Assembly: GCA_018241665.1 (NCBI GenBank)
Contig: JAFEDK010000002.1
Span: forward strand, 124,001 to 188,000
Length of the DNA stretch: 64,000 nt
Source of the DNA: Pseudomonadota bacterium
GTDB taxonomy: Bacteria > Pseudomonadota > Gammaproteobacteria > Burkholderiales > Rhodocyclaceae
Direction: 5' to 3'
In this document: positions 59,660 to 64,000 of the stretch, piece after piece
Layout of the letters: each line of letters opens with the position of its first letter
Position numbering within the stretch: position 1 is the stretch's first letter
Position numbers and translations under genes: made by a program
The notes under the pieces: generated by a model
Seen by the model: the letters and a program-made list of their open reading frames with translations, nothing else
What the model was told of the DNA's origin: nothing
The model's database searches: none

Positions 59660-61453
59660 GTGAAAGTCGCAAAGCGTACCTTTGATGCAGTGATCGTCGG
59701 CGCTGGTGGCGCCGGTCTGCGGGCCGCCCTGCAGCTTTCCGAAGCCGGTCTCAAGACCGCCGTTCTGACCAAGGTCTTCCCGACCCGCTCCCACACCGTG
59801 GCGGCACAGGGCGGGGTGGCCGCGTCTCTCGGCAACTCCACCGAGGACAACTGGCACTGGCACATGTACGACACCGTGAAGGGGTCGGACTGGCTGGGCG
59901 ACCAGGATGCCATCGAATTCATGGTCAAGAAGGCTAATGAAGTCGTGGTTGAACTCGAACACTACGGCATGCCTTTCGACCGTACCGACAACGGCAAGAT
60001 CTACCAGCGTCCGTTCGGTGGTCACTCGCAGAACTACGGTCAGACCCCCGTGTCCCGTTCCTGTGCCGCCGCTGACCGTACCGGCCATGCGATGCTGCAC
60101 GCGCTGTACCAGCGCAACGTGCGCGCCAACACCCAGTTCTTCGTCGAATGGATGGCGATGGACCTGATCCGCAATGCGGATGGTGATGTGCTCGGCGTGA
60201 CCGCCATGGAAATGGAAACCGGCGAAGTGTCCATCTTCCACGCCAAGGCCACCATTTTCGCGACCGGCGGCTCCGGCCGCATCTATTACAGCTCCACCAA
60301 TGCCTTTATTAACACCGGCGACGGTGTCGGTATGGCGGCCCGTGCCGGTATTCCTCTGGAAGACATGGAGTTCTGGCAGTTCCACCCCACCGGCGTGGCT
60401 GGTGCCGGCGTGCTGATCACCGAAGGTGTGCGCGGCGAAGGCGGCATCCTGCGTAACGCCTCCGGCGAGCGCTTCATGGAGCGTTATGCGCCGAACCTGA
60501 AGGATCTGGCCTCCCGTGACGTGGTGTCCCGTTCGATGGTCACCGAGATCAACGAAGGTCGTGGCTGCGGTACCGACAAGGACCACGTGCTGCTCGACAT
60601 CACCCACCTGTCGCCCGAGACGATCAACAAGCGTCTGCCCGGCATCCGCGAGATCTCGATCCAGTTCGCCGGTGTGGATCCGATCAAGGCGCCGATCCCG
60701 GTCGTGCCGACCTGCCACTACCAGATGGGCGGCATTCCGACCAACTATAAGGGCCAGGTTGTGGTGCCGAAGGATGGCAACCCGAACGTTCCGGTTGCCG
60801 GTTTCTACGCCGCTGGCGAATGTGCTTGCGCATCCGTGCATGGCGCCAATCGCCTGGGTACCAACTCGCTGCTCGACCTGCTGGTCTTCGGCAAGGCGGC
60901 TGGTGAAACCGTGGTGTCTGACTTCCAGTCCGGTCAGCTGACCCTCAAGCCGCTGCCCGAGAACGCCGCCGACGTGTCGCTGGCCCGTATCGCCCGTCTG
61001 GAATCCCAGACCAACGGCGAAGAGGTCCACGAAGTTCGTCTGGCCATGCAGCGCACCATGCAGAAGCACGCCGGTGTGTTCCGTTTTGCCGACATGCTGA
61101 AGGAAGGCGTCACCAAGATCCTCGAGGTCGCCGAGCGCGCCAAGCACACCCAGATCAAGGATAAGTCCAAGGTCTGGAACACCGCCCGTACCGAGGCGCT
61201 GGAACTCGACAACCTCATCGAAGTGGCCAAGGCCACGATGGTTTCCGCCGAAGCCCGCAAGGAATCCCGCGGTGCCCACGTGCGTGACGACGCGATCGAT
61301 TGCGCCGAGACCCCGAACGGCCGCGACGACAAGAACTGGCTCAAGCACACGCTGTGGTACAGCGAGGGCAACCGCCTCGATTACAAGCCGGTCACCCTTC
61401 AGCCGATGTCGGCCGACGTCGAGCCGATCGCCCTTGCCAAGCGTACCTACTGA
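59660..61453 (+). CDS. sdhA: Succinate dehydrogenase flavoprotein subunit
   Basis: 597 residues starting at GTG. FAD-binding V-I-V-G-A-G-G-A-G-L-R near 10-20, covalent FAD His in R-S-H-T-V-A-A-Q-G-G (about 43-52), substrate-site residues in H-P-T-G and R-G-E-G-G. Oxidises succinate to fumarate, with electrons passed to SdhB and then to ubiquinone. Confidence 0.98.
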   Translation: MKVAKRTFDAVIVGAGGAGLRAALQLSEAGLKTAVLTKVFPTRSHTVAAQGGVAASLGNSTEDNWHWHMYDTVKGSDWLGDQDAIEFMVKKANEVVVELEHYGMPFDRTDNGKIYQRPFGGHSQNYGQTPVSRSCAAADRTGHAMLHALYQRNVRANTQFFVEWMAMDLIRNADGDVLGVTAMEMETGEVSIFHAKATIFATGGSGRIYYSSTNAFINTGDGVGMAARAGIPLEDMEFWQFHPTGVAGAGVLITEGVRGEGGILRNASGERFMERYAPNLKDLASRDVVSRSMVTEINEGRGCGTDKDHVLLDITHLSPETINKRLPGIREISIQFAGVDPIKAPIPVVPTCHYQMGGIPTNYKGQVVVPKDGNPNVPVAGFYAAGECACASVHGANRLGTNSLLDLLVFGKAAGETVVSDFQSGQLTLKPLPENAADVSLARIARLESQTNGEEVHEVRLAMQRTMQKHAGVFRFADMLKEGVTKILEVAERAKHTQIKDKSKVWNTARTEALELDNLIEVAKATMVSAEARKESRGAHVRDDAIDCAETPNGRDDKNWLKHTLWYSEGNRLDYKPVTLQPMSADVEPIALAKRTY

Positions 61454-61472
61454 GCGTTCCGGAGAATAGAAC

Positions 61473-62186
61473 ATGAGCAGCAAGCGAACCGTACAGTTCA
61501 AGATTTACCGCTACGATCCGGACAAGGACGCCGCACCGTACATGCAGGACATTTCCGTCGAGCTCGAAGAGTCCGACAAGAAGCTGCTGGACGCCCTGGT
61601 GCGCCTGAAGGCCAAGGACGACTCCCTGTCCTTCCGTCGTTCCTGCCGTGAAGGCGTGTGTGGCTCCGACGCCATGAACATCAATGGCAAGAACGGCCTG
61701 GCCTGCCTGACCAGCATGGACGACATCGCCCAGCCGATCACGCTGCGTCCGCTGCCCGGCCTGCCGGTCATCCGCGACGTGATCGTCGACATGACCCAGT
61801 TCTTCAAGCAGTACCACTCGATCAAGCCGTACCTGATCAACAACGAGCCCGCTCCCGAGCGTGAGCGCCTGCAATCGCCGGAAGACCGTGATGAACTCAA
61901 CGGTCTGTACGAGTGCATCCTGTGCGCCTGCTGCTCCACGAGCTGCCCGTCGTTCTGGTGGAACCCGGACAAGTTCGTCGGTCCCGCCGGTCTGCTCGCG
62001 GCCTACCGCTTCCTGGCTGATACGCGTGACCAGGCAACCAGCGAGCGTCTGGACAACCTGGAAGATCCGTACCGTCTGTTCCGTTGCCACTCCATCATGA
62101 ACTGCGTCGACGTCTGCCCGAAGCATCTGAATCCGACGAAGGCGATCGGCAAGATCAAAGACATGATGGTTCGCCGCGCGGTATGA
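61473..62186 (+). CDS. sdhB: Succinate dehydrogenase iron-sulfur subunit
   Basis: 237 residues with three cluster motifs: C-R-E-G-V-C-G-S-D (2Fe-2S), C-I-L-C-A-C-C-S-T-S-C-P (4Fe-4S) and C-V-D-V-C-P-K (3Fe-4S). It transfers electrons from SdhA to the quinone site. The stop overlaps the sdhE start in ATGA. Confidence 0.98.
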   Translation: MSSKRTVQFKIYRYDPDKDAAPYMQDISVELEESDKKLLDALVRLKAKDDSLSFRRSCREGVCGSDAMNINGKNGLACLTSMDDIAQPITLRPLPGLPVIRDVIVDMTQFFKQYHSIKPYLINNEPAPERERLQSPEDRDELNGLYECILCACCSTSCPSFWWNPDKFVGPAGLLAAYRFLADTRDQATSERLDNLEDPYRLFRCHSIMNCVDVCPKHLNPTKAIGKIKDMMVRRAV

Positions 62187-62419
62187 CGCTCAACCGGGGG
62201 CGTGTGCGCTGGCAGTGCCGTCGGGCTCTCCTCGAGCTCGATCTGGTGTTCACGCGCTTCCTCGAAAGGCACTTCGATCGTCTTGGCGACGATCAGCTGG
62301 CCGATCTGGATGACCTCTTGCTAGTCGAAGATCATGACCTGTGGGCCATGATCAACGGCAGCAAGCCGGTCACCAAGGAGCGCTGGCAGGAAATGGTGGA
62401 CCTGCTGCGGGCTCCGTAG
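62183..62419 (+). CDS. sdhE: FAD assembly factor SdhE
   Basis: 78-residue SdhE/Sdh5 family protein (DUF339) that helps attach FAD to SdhA. The signature R-x-R-W-Q-C-R-R-A-L-L-E-L-D and F-x-R-F-L-E-R-H-F are present. The RGxxE motif of E. coli SdhE is varied here (R-R-A-L-L-E-L). The ATG at 62183 overlaps the sdhB stop. Confidence 0.9.
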   Translation: MTLNRGRVRWQCRRALLELDLVFTRFLERHFDRLGDDQLADLDDLLLVEDHDLWAMINGSKPVTKERWQEMVDLLRAP

Positions 62420-62476
62420 CCGGGCAGGTCTAGTCAATAGGGAGCTGGAGTTTCAACAGGGAAAAGGGATCAAAAT

Positions 62477-63772
62477 ATGACCACGCAACGTACTGCTACA
62501 CTGACCGTAGGTGACAAGGCCGTAGATTTTCCGATCATGTCGGGAACCCATGGCAATGATGTGATCGACATTCGTACCCTGGGCGGCAAGACCGGGTACT
62601 TCACGTATGACTCCGGCTTCCTTTCCACGGCCAGCTGTCAGTCCAAGGTCACCTATATCGATGGCGACAAGGGCGAGCTGCTGTACCGCGGCTATCCGAT
62701 CGAGCAACTGGCCGAAAACTGCAACTTCCTGGAAGTCACCTACCTGCTGAAGAACGGCGAGCTGCCGAACGCCACGCAGAAGACCGACTTCGAAAAGACC
62801 ATCAAGAACCACACGATGGTCCATGAGCAGCTGACCAAGTTCTACTCCGGCTTCCGCCGCGACGCCCACCCGATGGCCGTCATGACCGGCGTGGTCGGTG
62901 CCCTGTCCGCGTTCTACCACGACGCGATGGACTTCTCCGACTCCGAGCATCGCAACATCAGCTTCAACCGTCTGGTTGCCAAGATGCCGACCATCGTCGC
63001 GATGGCCTACAAGTACAGCACCGGCATGCCGTTCATGTATCCGGACAACGAGCTGGACTACACCGCCAACTTCATGCGCATGATGTTCGGTAATCCGTGC
63101 GAGAAGTATGAGCCGAATCCGGTGCTGGTTCGCGCCCTCGACATCATCTTCACGCTGCACGCCGACCACGAGCAGAACGCGTCCACCTCCACCGTCCGTC
63201 TGGCTGGCTCTTCCGGTGCCAACCCGTTCGCCTGTATCGCTGCCGGTATCGCCTGCCTGTGGGGCCCGGCACACGGTGGCGCGAACGAAGCCTGCCTGCA
63301 GATGCTGGAAGAGATCGGCGACGTGTCCCGCGTTGGCGAGTACATCAAGCGTGCGAAGGACAAGAACGATTCCTTCAAGCTGATGGGCTTCGGTCACCGC
63401 GTTTACAAGAACTTCGATCCGCGCGCCAAGCTGATGGGCAAGGTCTGCGCCGACGTCCTTGGCGAACTGGGTCTCGAGAACGACCGCCTGTTCAAGCTGG
63501 CCAAGGAACTCGAAAAGATCGCCCTCGAAGACGAATACTTCGTCGAGAAGAAGCTCTACCCGAACGTGGACTTCTACTCCGGCATCGTCCAGAAGGCGCT
63601 CGGCATTCCCACTGAAATGTTCACCTGCATCTTCGCTCTGGCCCGTACGGTCGGCTGGATGACCCAGTGGGAAGAAATGATCACCGATCCCGAGTACAAG
63701 ATCGGTCGCCCGCGTCAGCTGTACATCGGCGCCGCTCGCCGCGACGTCGTCCCGCTGGCCCAACGCGGCTAA
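62477..63772 (+). CDS. gltA: Citrate synthase
   Basis: 431-residue type II (hexameric, NADH-sensitive class) citrate synthase that joins oxaloacetate and acetyl-CoA. Catalytic H in G-P-A-H-G-G-A-N-E (about 265-273), second His in G-F-G-H-R-V-Y-K-N (near 305-313) and Asp in N-V-D-F-Y-S-G (near 362-368) are present. Follows sdhE after about 57 bases and precedes sucA. Confidence 0.98.
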   Translation: MTTQRTATLTVGDKAVDFPIMSGTHGNDVIDIRTLGGKTGYFTYDSGFLSTASCQSKVTYIDGDKGELLYRGYPIEQLAENCNFLEVTYLLKNGELPNATQKTDFEKTIKNHTMVHEQLTKFYSGFRRDAHPMAVMTGVVGALSAFYHDAMDFSDSEHRNISFNRLVAKMPTIVAMAYKYSTGMPFMYPDNELDYTANFMRMMFGNPCEKYEPNPVLVRALDIIFTLHADHEQNASTSTVRLAGSSGANPFACIAAGIACLWGPAHGGANEACLQMLEEIGDVSRVGEYIKRAKDKNDSFKLMGFGHRVYKNFDPRAKLMGKVCADVLGELGLENDRLFKLAKELEKIALEDEYFVEKKLYPNVDFYSGIVQKALGIPTEMFTCIFALARTVGWMTQWEEMITDPEYKIGRPRQLYIGAARRDVVPLAQRG

Positions 63773-63810
63773 GTTTGCCCGGAAGGGGAGGGGGAAACAG
63801 GAGAGCGAAC

Positions 63811-63850
63811 GCGGGATGGTCGAAGCATCAGGCCATCCCGCTTCGTTTTT
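63811..63850 (+). terminator. Rho-independent terminator after gltA
   Basis: Nine-bp stem GCGGGATGG/CCATCCCGC with a 13-base loop, then TTCGTTTTT. It partially or fully separates gltA from sucA. Confidence 0.82.
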
Positions 63851-63934
63851 CTGAAGAAGTGAATCAAACAGGGATTTCTCCCCACCGAAAGCAAGTACCT
63901 TCAAAAAGACAAGATATAAGCCAGGTGGTCGCCC

Positions 63935-64000
63935 ATGATGAAACAGCTTTTTGAGAGCTCCCAACTGTTCGGCAGCAATGCGCCGTTCGTTGAAGAGCTT
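63935..64000 (+). CDS. sucA: 2-oxoglutarate dehydrogenase E1 component, partial
   Basis: Only the first 22 codons lie in the window, reading M-M-K-Q-L-F-E-S-S-Q-L-F-G-S-N-A-P-F-V-E-E-L and open at the edge. This matches the start of the E1 subunit in betaproteobacteria, and the position after gltA agrees. Two adjacent ATGs (63935 and 63938) are possible starts. Upstream, AAGACA and ATATAAG at 63906-63920 recall the gntR half-sites but only weakly. Confidence 0.82.
   Translation, partial: MMKQLFESSQLFGSNAPFVEEL

Noticed and set aside
59180-61501. Minus-strand open frame of 773 codons opposite sdhA
   Set aside because: Antisense of the highly conserved sdhA gene; no family motif, composition typical of a shadow frame.
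62453-63964. Minus-strand open frame of 503 codons opposite gltA
   Set aside because: Antisense to gltA; its composition is that of a complement of conserved coding sequence.

Overview
The window is about 64 kb of GC-rich chromosomal DNA from what looks like a free-living, respiring betaproteobacterium, most likely of the order Rhodocyclales (Azospira/Dechloromonas/Azoarcus type). This placement is inferred from gene content and order (valS-holC-pepA-lptFG, rpsP-rimM-trmD-rplS, xseB-ispA-dxs, sdhCDAB-sdhE-gltA-sucA, orphan soxYZ, DUF3619/DUF3106 genes beside an ECF sigma factor). Nothing in the sequence names a species. Almost all DNA is coding; I see no insertion sequences, prophage, integrase or CRISPR array.

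Layout. 0-10.5 kb: a PP2C phosphatase facing a CorA-type transporter; the three-gene proton-translocating transhydrogenase pntAA-pntAB-pntB; sixA and a CYTH-CHAD triphosphatase; soxYZ with moaC; and a BepA-like M48 metalloprotease. 10.5-15 kb: a seven-gene minus-strand operon, mostly overlapping, with a roadblock/LC7 protein, an Aer-like lone PAS protein, a PhnD-like binding protein without signal peptide, an unknown protein, a degenerate receiver protein, a Ras-like GTPase resembling the Streptomyces conservon (CvnD) class, and a last protein that may be a second roadblock fold. This is the least conventional part of the window. 15-25 kb: tusA, valS, holC, pepA, the LPS-export permeases lptF and lptG, and an ECF sigma factor operon with probable membrane partner genes.

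25-35 kb: the branched-chain amino acid block ilvB-ilvH-ilvC, then pssA and leuA; after it a DUF2069 membrane protein, a WrbA-like quinone reductase, a YihY/BrkB membrane protein and a 491-residue unknown. 35-41.4 kb: the S16-RimM-TrmD-L19 operon, folE2, and the isoprenoid genes dxs, ispA with xseB. 41.4-50.7 kb: a Rieske oxygenase, ispH, an FKBP isomerase, lspA, ileS, ribF, tgt and queA, ending at tRNA-Leu(CAA).

50.9-64 kb: D-amino acid dehydrogenase, an HSL-type esterase, a class III cyclase-FHA protein, a flavin-dependent (nitronate monooxygenase-like) enzyme, a CitE-like lyase, then a TCA-cycle block: mdh facing a GntR regulator across a stack of ATGTCTT half-sites, sdhCDAB, sdhE, gltA and the first 22 codons of sucA at the window edge. 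Function, in short: central respiration and redox balance (pnt, sdh, mdh, gltA), amino acid and isoprenoid synthesis, translation machinery and tRNA queuosine modification, plus several signalling modules whose ligands cannot be read from sequence.
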